A stretch of DNA of 64,000 bases, taken from the NCBI GenBank assembly GCA_040905865.1, contig JBBDQU010000058.1, positions 1-64,000 of the forward strand, given 5' to 3'. Within the stretch, counting starts at the first letter, position 1; each line of letters starts with the position of its first letter. The position numbers and the translations under genes are program-made. The notes beneath the pieces are model-generated. The model worked only from the letters and a program-made list of their open reading frames with translations, was not told the origin of the DNA and ran no database searches. Below are positions 8,483 to 17,824 of the stretch, one piece after another. The DNA is from Alphaproteobacteria bacterium. Its GTDB lineage: Bacteria; Pseudomonadota; Alphaproteobacteria; UBA8366; GCA-2717185.

Positions 8483-9328
8483 ATGGAAACCGTAACCCGC
8501 TTTGCGCCCAGCCCGACCGGCCGGCTGCATCTCGGCCATGCCTTCAGCGCGCTGTTCGCCGAGGCGGCGGCGCTTGCGGCCGGCGGGCGGTTCCTGCTGC
8601 GGATCGAGGATATCGACCGGGGCCGCTGCCGGCCGGCATTCGAGGACGGTATTTACGAGGACCTGGCCTGGCTGGACCTGCGATGGGAGAAACCGGTCCG
8701 CCGCCAGTCCGACCACATGGCGGATTACCGGCAGGCGCTGGACCGGCTGGAGGCGGACGGGCTGCTCTATCCCTGTTTCTGTACCCGCAAGGATCTGCGG
8801 GCGGAGGCGGAAGGCTCGGTGCGCGCGCCGCACGGGCCGGACGGGCCGCTGTATCCCGGTATCTGCCGGGGTCTGGCGGGCGCCGCCGCGGCGGAACGTA
8901 TCGCGGCGGGCGAGGCCTTCGCGCTGCGGCTCGATATGGCGCAGGCGGCGGCGCGGGTCGGGCCCCTGACCTTTACCGACCGGGCTCGCGGGACGATCAT
9001 GGTCGAACCCGAAAGCTGCGGTGACGTGGTGCTGGCGCGCAAGGACGTGGCGACCAGCTATCACCTGGCGGTGACCTGGGACGATGCGCTGCAGGGCGTG
9101 ACCCTGGTGACGCGGGGGGAAGACCTGCTGCACGCGACCCATGTCCACCGGGTGCTTCAGGCGCTGTTCGGCCTGCCGGAGCCGGAATACCATCACCACG
9201 AATTGCTGACGGATGATGCGGGGCGGCGCTTCGCCAAGCGCGACCGGGCCGAAACGATCCAGGCCATGCGCGACGGCGGCGGAAGCGCCGATGCGGTCAG
9301 GGCCCTCGCCGGTTATCCGGCTGTCTGA
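8483..9328 (+). CDS. gluQ: Glutamyl-Q tRNA(Asp) synthetase
   Basis: 281 aa, the size of GluQ, a truncated GluRS paralogue lacking the anticodon domain. It has a HIGH-like motif (PSPTGRLHLGHA, residues 9-20), zinc ligands in the CFCT...YPGIC segment, and a KMSKS-like RFAKRDRAET near the C-terminus. It glutamylates queuosine in tRNA(Asp) rather than charging a tRNA 3' end. Confidence 0.92.
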   Translation: METVTRFAPSPTGRLHLGHAFSALFAEAAALAAGGRFLLRIEDIDRGRCRPAFEDGIYEDLAWLDLRWEKPVRRQSDHMADYRQALDRLEADGLLYPCFCTRKDLRAEAEGSVRAPHGPDGPLYPGICRGLAGAAAAERIAAGEAFALRLDMAQAAARVGPLTFTDRARGTIMVEPESCGDVVLARKDVATSYHLAVTWDDALQGVTLVTRGEDLLHATHVHRVLQALFGLPEPEYHHHELLTDDAGRRFAKRDRAETIQAMRDGGGSADAVRALAGYPAV

Positions 9329-9343
9329 TTTCCGCTGAGGCGG

Positions 9344-10096
9344 CTAGTGAAAAAAGCGCCCGGAATCGATGACGGTCGTCTGTCCCGTCATCGTGCTGGT
9401 GCGGCACATGGTCACCACCATGTCGGCGCAATCGTCCTTGTCCGCCACCTTCTTCAGCACGGCCCCCGCCGCCGAACGCTCGATATGTTCGGGCAGCAGA
9501 TTGGCGGTCGCGCGGGTGCCTTCCAGCAGTCCCGGCGCAACGCAGTTCACCAGCGTTTCCGGCGCCAGCGCCACCGCCATGCAGCGCGTCAGGTGGTTCA
9601 GCCCGGCCTTTGCGACGGCATAGGCGATGGACGAGCCCGTCGGCGTCAGCCCGGCGACCGACGAGATGTTGACGATGCGGCCCTGGCCCTGCGCCTTCAT
9701 GACGGGGGCGACGGCCTTGATCAGCCGCATGGGGCCGGTCAGGTTGACCGCGAATATCCGGTCCCAGATTTCGTCCGTCAGGCCGTCGAGATCCTGATAG
9801 GGGACCGATTTGTTGTAAGCGGCGTCGTTGACCAGGATATCGAGCCGGCCGAACCGTTTCGTGATCGCTTCGACCAGCGCCTTGATCGCCGCGCCGTCGG
9901 TGATGTCGCAGGCGAAGGCGGCGGCGTTGACCTGGTGGCGCGACGTCAGGTCGCGGGCGACCTCTTCGGCCTGGTCCCTGCTCTGCGCGTACATCACCGC
10001 GATATTCACGCCTTCGCGGGCGAGCGCATGGCAGATGCGCTGCCCCAGCCCGCCATTGCCGCCCGTCACCAGCGCGACCGTGCCTTCAAGCTCCAT
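9344..10096 (-). CDS. Short-chain dehydrogenase/reductase (SDR)
   Basis: 250 aa classical SDR. TGGNGGLGQ near the N-terminus binds NAD(P), NDAAY replaces the usual NNAG, Ser is in NISSVAG, and the YAVAK motif gives Tyr and Lys. It starts at ATG 10096 behind GGGAGGGAG. Substrate unknown; 3-oxoacyl reductase-like. It converges with gluQ at its 3' end. Confidence 0.87.
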   Translation of the reverse strand: MELEGTVALVTGGNGGLGQRICHALAREGVNIAVMYAQSRDQAEEVARDLTSRHQVNAAAFACDITDGAAIKALVEAITKRFGRLDILVNDAAYNKSVPYQDLDGLTDEIWDRIFAVNLTGPMRLIKAVAPVMKAQGQGRIVNISSVAGLTPTGSSIAYAVAKAGLNHLTRCMAVALAPETLVNCVAPGLLEGTRATANLLPEHIERSAAGAVLKKVADKDDCADMVVTMCRTSTMTGQTTVIDSGRFFH

Positions 10097-10183
10097 GAGT
10101 TTCTCCCTCCCGTTGGCGGATCCCCGATATTGGCCGGCAGTGTGCAACCGGACGGGCGCTGCGAACAAGGGGCCTTTTCGCCG

Positions 10184-10729
10184 TCAGAGTTCCAGCGTTT
10201 CGTGCTTCGGGTTCGGTTCCAGTTCCACCGCGTTCACCGTCATCGCCAGCATCGCGTAGTAACCGATGCAGGTGGTCAGCTGCACATACCGGTCGGCGCC
10301 CAGCCGCGCCATCACCGCCTGCGCCAGCGATTCCTCGATGCGGTTCCGGCGCAGCAGTTGCCGGGTAAAGTCGATGATCTGCAGGTCTTCCGGCGGAATG
10401 CCGTCGGAACGGTCGTCGCGGATCGCATCGATCGTCGCGCGGGGAACCGCCCGCTCGGCGCCGATCACGCCCTGGATGCCCCAGACATACTGGGCCTGGA
10501 AGTGCCGGCCGGCGACAAGGGCGGCCAGCGTGCGGATGCGCAACTCAAGCGTCCCTTCCCAACGCACCAGCGTGCCCAGATGCGCGACGCGTTCGGCCCA
10601 TTCCGGCGCGTGCATCCAGACGGAAAAGGGGCCTTCCAGCGATTTGCGCGTATCGACGATCTTTTCCGCGATGCGCCGGGCCTCGCCGGTGAATTCGTCG
10701 GGGGATTTCAGGACGGGAACACGGGCCAT
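10184..10729 (-). CDS. Carboxymuconolactone decarboxylase (CMD) family protein
   Basis: 181 aa. The central region LAALVAGRHFQAQYVWGIQ matches the CMD helix pair, with His but without the CxxC of AhpD-type peroxidases, so a redox role is unlikely. Members include gamma-carboxymuconolactone decarboxylases and many uncharacterised proteins. It follows the MFS gene on the same strand, 143 bases downstream. Confidence 0.78.
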   Translation of the reverse strand: MARVPVLKSPDEFTGEARRIAEKIVDTRKSLEGPFSVWMHAPEWAERVAHLGTLVRWEGTLELRIRTLAALVAGRHFQAQYVWGIQGVIGAERAVPRATIDAIRDDRSDGIPPEDLQIIDFTRQLLRRNRIEESLAQAVMARLGADRYVQLTTCIGYYAMLAMTVNAVELEPNPKHETLEL

Positions 10730-10872
10730 GGGAAGTCCTCGGTTTTGATTGTTTCTGGCGGCCGGCGGCCTGCCGGCAGGGGATGAACGGGCGATCCGCC
10801 CCGGACGGGGGACACTAACCGATCGTCCGGGCAATCGGCAACGCCGCCACCCGTATCGCGCCTGGCATCGGC

Positions 10873-12159
10873 TTATCGGGTCTCCGGCCCGCTGGCCGGC
10901 TCCACCGCCGCGTCGCGCGCCGGAGCTTCGAGGACGGCGGCGAGGCGCCGCCGCCGGAGGAAGATGTACAGGCACAGCAGCATGGCGATGCCGCCGCCGA
11001 TGGCGACCGGAATATGCAGGCCGATGCGGTCCGCCGCCCAGCCCATGACAAAGGTGCCGATCCCCGGCGAGGCGCCGAAGATCATGCCGTAGACGCTGAA
11101 CACCCGCCCGCGCACGGCGTCGTCCACCGCGGTCTGGATCAGCGTCTGCGAGACGATCCCCAGCAGCACGATCCCCCAGCCGGCGAAGACGACGCAGACG
11201 AGCGCGAAGGGGAAACTGTCGGTCAGCGCGAACAGCAGGGTCGCCGCGCCGCCGATGCCGCTGGACCATGCCAGCAGCGCGGTCAGCCCGCGCAGCCCGC
11301 TGCGCCACGATGCCCAGATCCCGCCCAGCACCGCGCCGAGTCCGAGCATGGCGTTCAGCGCGCTGAGTCCGCCGGCACCCCGTGCGAAGTTCACATCGGC
11401 GAAGGCGGGGAACAGGTCGATGATCGGCCGTACCGACACGCAGAAGATCAGGACGATGAGGATCAGCGGTCCGATCCCCGGATGCCGGGCGATATAGCGC
11501 ATGCCATCCAGCGATTCGCGGACGATGCCCGTGCGCGCCGCCCGGCTCGCCCGCCCCGGCGACAGCACCATCAGCGACAGCGCGACGATAACCGCGAGGA
11601 AGGAGAACGCGTTGACCGCGAAGGCCATTGTCGGACCGGAAAAAATGATGATGAGGCCGGCCAGCGCCGGGCCGAGGATGCGCGACGACTGGGCGCCGAC
11701 AGAGTTCAGGGCGACAGCGGGCGTCATGTCCGCGCGCGGCACCACCTGCGACAGCAGCGCCATGCGGGACGGCTGCCAGAATCCCTGGCAGGCGCCAAGC
11801 ACCGCGTGCACCGCCACGATCATCCACACCTGGATATGCCCCGTGGCATTGACCAGCGCCAGCGACCCGGCGGCGAGGAAGGCGATGGACTGGAAGATGA
11901 AGGCCATGCGGCGCCGGTCCATGCGGTCGGCCAGCACGCCCGCGACGGGCCACAGCAGGATGCGCGGCAGCATCTGGGCGACCGCCAGCGCGCCCAGCCA
12001 TGTGGCCGACCCGGTCAGCGTCCAGACAAGCCATCCCGCCGCGATTTCGTGGATGCGCGTGCCCAGCAGGCTGACGAGGTTGCCGGTGATGAACAGCCGG
12101 AAATTCCGGTGGCGCAGCGCGCGCCCCGGCGCGCTGCCGCGCAGTTTGGTCAGCCACAT
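10873..12159 (-). CDS. MFS transporter, EntS/MFS_3-like
   Basis: 428 aa with about twelve hydrophobic segments. The N-terminal RNFRLFITGNLVSLLGTRIHE and the cytoplasmic loop GVLADRMDRRRM (motif A) mark an MFS_3/EntS-type exporter. These export siderophores, drugs or other small molecules; no substrate gene adjoins. The ATG at 12159 is on the opposite strand to the NIPSNAP gene, leaving about 230 bases of divergent promoter space. Confidence 0.85.
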   Translation of the reverse strand: MWLTKLRGSAPGRALRHRNFRLFITGNLVSLLGTRIHEIAAGWLVWTLTGSATWLGALAVAQMLPRILLWPVAGVLADRMDRRRMAFIFQSIAFLAAGSLALVNATGHIQVWMIVAVHAVLGACQGFWQPSRMALLSQVVPRADMTPAVALNSVGAQSSRILGPALAGLIIIFSGPTMAFAVNAFSFLAVIVALSLMVLSPGRASRAARTGIVRESLDGMRYIARHPGIGPLILIVLIFCVSVRPIIDLFPAFADVNFARGAGGLSALNAMLGLGAVLGGIWASWRSGLRGLTALLAWSSGIGGAATLLFALTDSFPFALVCVVFAGWGIVLLGIVSQTLIQTAVDDAVRGRVFSVYGMIFGASPGIGTFVMGWAADRIGLHIPVAIGGGIAMLLCLYIFLRRRRLAAVLEAPARDAAVEPASGPETR

Positions 12160-12390
12160 GAACGCAACTCACTCAGGCCGGGACGCCCGCATCGGCCAGA
12201 CAGGTTCAAAGGGGGCGGGCGGTGTGGCGCAGAATACGTCGGCATGCGGGTTTTGAACAGGGGCAGTCCGGACAGGGGAGTCGGGATTTCCGTTCGGCAC
12301 GACGCAGGTTTCGGATTGACGCGCCGTGTGCGCCGGTGTGGCATGGTATTCGCCGGAACAGACGGCAATCGTATGGGAGGAACCAGCACC

Positions 12391-13086
12391 GTGATCTATC
12401 AGCATCGCCAGGTCATCGCGCGCGGCGGCCGGCTCGAAAAGCGGCACGAACAATTCCAGAAGGCGGCCATGCAGGCGCTGGACGAGCACGGCTCGACCCT
12501 GGTCGGCGCCTGGGAAATCTGGGTCGGGCCGGAGGCAGGCTGCGCCGTCTGGCAGTTGCGCGAACACGAAAGCCTCGCGACCTGGGAACAGCACCGTGAA
12601 CGGGCGATGGCCGACGCGGCGCTGATCGGCCGGCAGAACCAGGCGCTGTACCCGGCGCTCGATTTCGTCGACACGGCGATCCTGCGCCTGACGGATTTTT
12701 CGCCGCCCATGCCGGCGGACTGGCCGGATTTCGTTGCGGTGCGCGGTCGGCCGCGCGGCTTCATCGAGCAGCGAATTCTCGGTTTCAAGCCGGGTACGGC
12801 GGCGACGCACCATGCGCTCTACAGGGAAAAGGTGATGCCGGCGCTGGCGCGCGAAGGTGCGGAACTGGTCGGGTTCTTCGATACGGTGATCGGCCCCGGC
12901 ACCACAAATACCGGTTCGCACCGCAGCGTCGAAATCCGCCGCTTCCCCGACATGGCCGCCTGGCAGCGCTGGCGCGAGGCGCAGGAACGCGAACTCGCCC
13001 CGTTGATCAAGGCGGAATGGCTGGCGACCGTGGAGCGCGTCGACAGCACACTGCTGCGCCCGATGGATTACAGCCGTATCCGATAG
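12391..13086 (+). CDS. NIPSNAP-family protein
   Basis: 231 aa. Two ferredoxin-like halves are visible: the first has LVGAWEIWVGPEAGCAVW, the second IEQRILGFKPG then LVGFFDTVIGP, the alpha+beta dimeric-barrel layout of NIPSNAP proteins. The GTG at 12391 is preferred because GGGAGG lies about ten bases upstream and gives the family N-terminus (M/V-IYQHR). An ATG at 12373 is the alternative. Cellular role in bacteria is unclear. Confidence 0.8.
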   Translation: MIYQHRQVIARGGRLEKRHEQFQKAAMQALDEHGSTLVGAWEIWVGPEAGCAVWQLREHESLATWEQHRERAMADAALIGRQNQALYPALDFVDTAILRLTDFSPPMPADWPDFVAVRGRPRGFIEQRILGFKPGTAATHHALYREKVMPALAREGAELVGFFDTVIGPGTTNTGSHRSVEIRRFPDMAAWQRWREAQERELAPLIKAEWLATVERVDSTLLRPMDYSRIR

Positions 13087-13122
13087 ATCGGATCGCGGTT
13101 TGCCGGAATCGCCCCTGTCGTC

Positions 13123-13911
13123 CTATGCCGCCAGCGACCCGAGATAGTCCAGCAGCAGCGCGTTGAATTTTTCCGGCTGTTCCCAGGGCAGGGCATGGCC
13201 GGCGGCGGGAAATTCGTGGAAATCCACGTCGGGGACATGCGCGGCCCACATTCTCATCAGCGCCGGCGGCGCCAGCATGTCGGCGCATCCGGAGACCACA
13301 AGCGCGCGGCAGCGGATTGTCGCCAGCTTCGCAAAGGTATTCGGTGTCCGCAGCGCCTGCAACGGCTGGTTCTGGGCGCGCGAATGGTCCTCCAGCGCGA
13401 TCCACCGCGCGAGGCCGTCGGGGTCCGTCAGCCGGTAGGTGGGGCTGACCTCCAGGAAATGCCGGTTGGTATCGTCGATGAAGGGGGCGTGCAGCCGCTT
13501 GTAGGCCGCCTGCATTTCCGGTTCGCTGATCGATCCGTTGGAGGCGACAATCGCGAGGCCGCGCAACTGTTCCGGCTTCCAGGCCGCATAATCCAGCGCC
13601 TGGAACCCGCCGCCGGCGACGCCCACAAGCACGAAGCGCGCGAGGCCGAGATGGTCGACGAGCGCCGCCAGATCCTCGCCGACGCTACCCGGCTGCGGTC
13701 CCGTTTCCGCGACGGGGATACTGCCGCCGCGCCCCCGGCGGTCGAAGGCGATGATCCGGTATCCCGATTCGATCAGCGGGCCGAATTGCGGCGCCCAGCT
13801 TTCGCTCGTGCCCGTATTGGCATGCAGGAAAACGGCGGCAGGCCCGTCTCCGCCGCTGTCGCGGTAGAGCAGGCGGACACCGGGCAGGTCGGCGAATTTC
13901 GGCTCAAGCAA
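13123..13911 (-). CDS. Alpha/beta hydrolase fold protein with Ala in place of the nucleophile Ser
   Basis: About 262 aa. The fold is clear: AVFLHANTGTSESW oxyanion loop, FDRRGRGGS, and a late GHALPWEQPEKF His. The nucleophile elbow reads LVGVAGGG where G-x-S-x-G is expected, so the Ser is Ala. The protein may be catalytically dead for ester hydrolysis or use another chemistry. TTG 13911 with AGGAG nine bases upstream is chosen; ATG 13977 (284 aa) is possible. A neighbouring Asp lies in SGCADMLAP. Confidence 0.75.
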   Translation of the reverse strand: MLEPKFADLPGVRLLYRDSGGDGPAAVFLHANTGTSESWAPQFGPLIESGYRIIAFDRRGRGGSIPVAETGPQPGSVGEDLAALVDHLGLARFVLVGVAGGGFQALDYAAWKPEQLRGLAIVASNGSISEPEMQAAYKRLHAPFIDDTNRHFLEVSPTYRLTDPDGLARWIALEDHSRAQNQPLQALRTPNTFAKLATIRCRALVVSGCADMLAPPALMRMWAAHVPDVDFHEFPAAGHALPWEQPEKFNALLLDYLGSLAA

Positions 13912-14071
13912 GGGAAGGGCTCCTGAATATGGCGGCAAAGGGATGGCCCATGATAGCGGGGGCGGTGAAAAATGCACTGTCGAGGCCTCCCGGCGGGACG
14001 GGACCCGTCATCCCGAAGATCGAAGACCCAGGAGCCGTTTCCATTCCGTGATCAGGTCCTGAAGCCTGGGG

Positions 14072-14671
14072 TCATGCGTAGCCCATCGGATCCTTGGTCA
14101 AAACGCAGCAGCACGCATCGACCACCCGTTTGTCATAGAGTCTGTCGCGATTTTCGGAAAGTTCGTCCAGCGCCTTCCTGAGGCCGAACGCCGGGCGGTA
14201 CGGGCGAAATGCCGCTATGGAATCGACGACATCGGCAACGGCGACAATCCGGGCTTCGAGGAGAATGGAGTCGCCGGAAAGGCCATTCGGATAGCCGGAG
14301 CCATTCAGACGTTCGTGATGCTGATGAATGATATCCGCAATCGGCCAGGGCAGGTCGACGTCGCCCAAAATCTCGAAACCGACAACGGCATGGGTCTTGA
14401 CCAGGCCCATTTCGTGCGCGCTCAGTTTCAATGGTTTGGTGAGGATTTCCGAGGGCACGGCAATCTTGCCGATGTCGTGCAGTGTTCCGCCAAGGCGGAT
14501 ACCGTCGACCTGATGCTCCGGCAGGTTCATGCCCTGGCCGATCCGGCGCGCCAGTTCGGCGACCTTGCGCTGATGATCCGCCGTGTAGGAATCGCGCGCC
14601 TCCACGGCCCGGGATATCGCGCTGATGGCGCGAAGCAGTGATCTGTGTTCCCTCTCGGAACTCTTTGCCAT
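14072..14671 (-). CDS. HD-GYP domain cyclic-di-GMP phosphodiesterase-like protein
   Basis: 199 aa, almost entirely an HD-GYP domain. The HD pair is at about 65-66 (LHDIGK), HHE at 118-120 and GYP at 126-128 (GSGYP), so the metal and substrate motifs are complete. It predicts hydrolysis of cyclic di-GMP to pGpG or GMP. It is last in a three-gene signalling operon; the start at 14671 lies seven bases past the stop of the cyclase gene, suggesting coupled translation. Confidence 0.88.
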   Translation of the reverse strand: MAKSSEREHRSLLRAISAISRAVEARDSYTADHQRKVAELARRIGQGMNLPEHQVDGIRLGGTLHDIGKIAVPSEILTKPLKLSAHEMGLVKTHAVVGFEILGDVDLPWPIADIIHQHHERLNGSGYPNGLSGDSILLEARIVAVADVVDSIAAFRPYRPAFGLRKALDELSENRDRLYDKRVVDACCCVLTKDPMGYA

Positions 14672-14678
14672 TACGGGG

Positions 14679-15839
14679 TCAACCGGAAATAGGGACGATA
14701 CGCATCGGCCCGGTTGTGATGCCGCGTATTTCATGCTCCTGCGTTTCACCCAGCGCCGCCGAATCTTCCTCCGCCAATGTCCCTTCTGCCCTTGCCTGAT
14801 TTACGAGCACTTCGGAAACGATGAACGGCGACCCGACGACCTTGCCCAGCGCTTCGAGCCGCGAAGCGATATTGACGGTGTCGCCTATCGTCGCGAATTC
14901 CAGCCGGCTTTCGTCACCGATATTGCCGACCATTACCGGGCCGTAATGGGCGCCGATGCGAATGCCCAGCGGCCCTTTCGTACCCATCGGATGATTGGCA
15001 AAGAATTCGTCGATGACCTTGAGCATGTGCCGGCCGCAACTCAGCGCGGCGCCGCTGTGTGACGACTTGTCGACCACCGTGCTGAACACCGCCATCAGTC
15101 CGTCGCCAAGATACTTGTCGACATGGCCGCCATGCTCGAACACGAGAGTCGCCAGATGCCCCTGAAAATCGCGCAGAAAAGCAAAGACTTCCAGGGGGGT
15201 GCACAATTGGGACAGTTGCGTGAAACCGGCAAGGTCGACGAACATCACCGCCGCATTTTCTTCATGCGGCGTGCCGAATATCTCCCTGCTCGCCATTACC
15301 TCACTCAAACGGTGCGCCGGGAAATATCTGGACAGGGCGCGTCGCGCCGCTTCCGCGGCGTCGCGCTGGCTTTGCATCTGTCGTTCTTGGTACAACTGAT
15401 CGATGGCGCGTTTCATCGTCATCAGCAGGTCGGTGAAGTCCAGCGGTTTCACGATGAAGTCGAAGGCGCCGTGGTTCATGGCATTGCGAATGTTCGCCAT
15501 GTCCGAATAGGCCGTGATCATGACGACCTTGCTGTCCTGTTCGCCAGACTCCAGGTGGTCCAGCAGTTCGAGACCGCTCATGCGGGGCATGTTGATATCG
15601 CACAGAATCAGGTCGGTATCTTTTTTCTGCATCAGAAACTCCAGGGCTTCGGCGCCATCGTGACAGAACGAGAATTTATACTCCTTCCGGTCGATTTCCC
15701 GGCGGAACCGGCGCCGCATCAGGCTTTCAACTTCCGCTTCGTCATCGACGACAAGGATTTTGACGGCATTGTCATCGACTTCCTTCCCGGAACCATTAAT
15801 TTCCCCCATGCCGCGACTCGACGTTTGGTAATTGCTCAT
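14679..15839 (-). CDS. Response regulator-adenylate/guanylate cyclase fusion
   Basis: 386 aa. The N-terminal receiver domain has the acidic pair in VVDDEAE, phospho-acceptor Asp81 (CDINMP), Thr/Ser in MITAYSD and Lys in VKPLD. A coiled-coil-like linker (about 145-170) joins a class III nucleotide cyclase domain with metal Asp202 (FVDLAGFT) and Asp246 (KYLGDGLMAVF) and TIGDTVNIASRLE. Phosphorylation by the adjacent kinase probably controls cyclic nucleotide synthesis. The ATG is one base past the kinase stop. Confidence 0.9.
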   Translation of the reverse strand: MSNYQTSSRGMGEINGSGKEVDDNAVKILVVDDEAEVESLMRRRFRREIDRKEYKFSFCHDGAEALEFLMQKKDTDLILCDINMPRMSGLELLDHLESGEQDSKVVMITAYSDMANIRNAMNHGAFDFIVKPLDFTDLLMTMKRAIDQLYQERQMQSQRDAAEAARRALSRYFPAHRLSEVMASREIFGTPHEENAAVMFVDLAGFTQLSQLCTPLEVFAFLRDFQGHLATLVFEHGGHVDKYLGDGLMAVFSTVVDKSSHSGAALSCGRHMLKVIDEFFANHPMGTKGPLGIRIGAHYGPVMVGNIGDESRLEFATIGDTVNIASRLEALGKVVGSPFIVSEVLVNQARAEGTLAEEDSAALGETQEHEIRGITTGPMRIVPISG

Positions 15840-15840
15840 T

Positions 15841-17478
15841 TTATAATTTGCCCCCTGTCGCATTCATGCCGTCTTTCTGCGGCAAATTGAGCGGCAATCC
15901 GATGTTAAATGACGTGAATTCTCCTTCCTCCGAGATCGCGTCAATCGTCCCGTGATGCTCCGTGACAATCGTCTCATGGCAGATCGACAGGCCGAGGCCC
16001 GTCCCTTCGCCGCTTGGCTTCGTCGTGAAGAATGGCGTAAAGAGCCTGTCGCGAACCGCCTTCGGCATACCGGGTCCGTTGTCGCGCAATTCGATTTCCA
16101 GACGCTCCCCCGCACATCGGCTGCTGATCAGGATTTCCGGCACGAACGATGTGTCTTCCGCCTTGCGCTTGCGCAGCACGTACAGCCCGTTCTCGAGGAT
16201 GTTCAGGAAGGCCCGCGCCAAGTCCGCCGGGCGACCTTGCAGGGTCGGGTCGCCGGGGTCGAGGGCGAACCGCATGACATCGCCCAGTTCGACATTTTCC
16301 TTGCGCCGAGCCTGCACCGCGAAATTCGCGGTTTCCCGCAGCAGTTCGTTGATCCGGAAGCGCTCGACGGGCCCCCGCTCGCTGCGGGCCAGCAGCATCA
16401 TGGACCGGACGATGTTTTCCAGTCGAAGGCTGTTCTCCTGGACCTTGCCGATATCCTCGCGGATCAGGTCGATTTCCCCGACAATTTCCGCCGTTTGCGG
16501 AATCTCGTCGCGCAGCACCGCCAGATCCTGAGCCGCGGCTTCCGCGTAATTGCGGATGAAGTTCAGTGGATTGCGGATTTCATGCGCCACGCCCGCTACC
16601 GTCCGCCCCAGCGCGGCGCGGCGTTCGGCGTCGAACAGGTTGGCGCGCGCCTGGGTCAACTCGGTCAGCGCCTGCTCGGCGCGATCTTTTTCTTCCCGCA
16701 GGTTCCGCTCCGCCTGCTTGCGGTGGCTGATATCGCGGCAGACCAGGAAGATGGAACCCAGGTTGCCGTCGTCGGCGACGAGCGGCGTCAGCGCGAATTC
16801 GGCTTCGAACGATCCCTTGCCGGGCGGCGTGAACACCGCCTCGCCAGTTGCCGGTATCGCCTCCCGGACACACTGTACGAAGCGTGACAGGAACGCCTTC
16901 CGCAACCCGGCGTCTGATTGCAGCACTGTCGCGATGCCGGCGCCCCGGGCGTCCAGCCGTCCGTCCTCGCCGAACAGGCGTGCCGCGGCCGGGTTATGCG
17001 CGCGGACCGTACCGTCGGGATTGACCAGAAAATAGGCCTCAGGCGACGCCGCGAAGATGAGGTCGAACTGTTCTTCTGTGTCGCTCAGGCGGCGCTCGAC
17101 CTGCTTGCGCGCCGAAATATCCCGGACGGCCGCGACGACGAACAGCACATCTTCCCTTCGGTAGGGGCTCAGGCTGATTTCGCAGGGGAACGCCGACCCG
17201 TCGCGCGTCCAGCCGTGCAGTTCCCGGTCGCCCATCTTCCGGGTCGCCGGGTTGGCCGTAAATTCGTTGAATTTCTTCCCGTGCCCGGCCCTGTCTTCCG
17301 GCGGCATCAGGGTCTCGACGGGCTGCCCGATCAGTTCCTCGGCCCGGTAGCCGAACAGTTGCTCCAATTGTCCATTGACGGAAGCAATGTTTCCCCCGGC
17401 ATCGGCAACCAGCATCGGGTCCGGTGCAAGGCGCAAAAGTAGGTCCACTTCGCTGGGCAAATCGGCACGTCGCAGCAT
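15841..17478 (-). CDS. PAS-domain sensor histidine kinase
   Basis: 545 aa. Two PAS domains (about 10-130 with NGQLEQLFGYRAEELIG, and about 135-260) lead to a HisKA helix with H299 in AHEIRNPLNF and an HATPase domain (DNGPGMP, GTGLGLSIC). There are no membrane helices, so this is a cytoplasmic sensor, perhaps of redox state or a small ligand. It is first in the operon with the receiver-cyclase and HD-GYP genes. Confidence 0.92.
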   Translation of the reverse strand: MLRRADLPSEVDLLLRLAPDPMLVADAGGNIASVNGQLEQLFGYRAEELIGQPVETLMPPEDRAGHGKKFNEFTANPATRKMGDRELHGWTRDGSAFPCEISLSPYRREDVLFVVAAVRDISARKQVERRLSDTEEQFDLIFAASPEAYFLVNPDGTVRAHNPAAARLFGEDGRLDARGAGIATVLQSDAGLRKAFLSRFVQCVREAIPATGEAVFTPPGKGSFEAEFALTPLVADDGNLGSIFLVCRDISHRKQAERNLREEKDRAEQALTELTQARANLFDAERRAALGRTVAGVAHEIRNPLNFIRNYAEAAAQDLAVLRDEIPQTAEIVGEIDLIREDIGKVQENSLRLENIVRSMMLLARSERGPVERFRINELLRETANFAVQARRKENVELGDVMRFALDPGDPTLQGRPADLARAFLNILENGLYVLRKRKAEDTSFVPEILISSRCAGERLEIELRDNGPGMPKAVRDRLFTPFFTTKPSGEGTGLGLSICHETIVTEHHGTIDAISEEGEFTSFNIGLPLNLPQKDGMNATGGKL

Positions 17479-17824
17479 ATTTCATTTCTAACTAATAAGT
17501 GTTGTACCCGTTCTCCAGGCTTGTTAACCAAATATTAATTGTATTCAACGGCATGAATACTTCATTTAATTGAAGTGTAATCATGGCGTTTTAGACAAGT
17601 CAAGGGTTTGTCTTGTCGTGTGGCAGTAGATTCAATCGGTGCGCTTTCCGGGAATTGTCCGTCCCCGAAAATTCCCGGCAGTTTTTCTCAAAACCGGACT
17701 TCGCCTTGTTCTCGATCTTCGGTTTGACAATGGCGCCCGGGTCGCCTTCAGGAAATCGCCGAATTTTGTTGCGTCGACGGATAGGGATAGCATTTTCAGC
17801 TCAAGCGAAATTCCAGATCGAAGG
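17479..17824. promoter_or_regulatory. AT-rich intergenic region with inverted repeats, upstream of the kinase operon
   Basis: 346 bases without a convincing gene. The kinase-proximal part is markedly AT-rich and carries two adjoining inverted repeats: GTATTC/GAATAC (17541-17560) and ACTTCA/TGAAGT (17559-17576). These are candidate operator or promoter elements for the minus-strand signalling operon. No confident -35/-10 pair was fixed. Confidence 0.4.
17648..17678. repeat. 9-bp inverted repeat
   Basis: CCGGGAATT (17648-17656) pairs with AATTCCCGG (17670-17678) around a 13-base loop, downstream of the DUF421 gene. On the plus strand it is followed by a run of five T. On the minus strand, the direction of the DUF421 gene, there is no T run. 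It may be a weak or antisense terminator. Confidence 0.35.

Noticed and set aside
9331-9360. Small CCGC/GCGG stem between convergent gluQ and SDR genes
   Set aside because: Four-base arms are too short to claim a terminator, although A/T bases follow.
10184-13086. Long open frames spanning the CMD, MFS and NIPSNAP genes on the opposite strands
   Set aside because: These are GC-rich shadow frames; only the frames with family motifs and ribosome sites are accepted.
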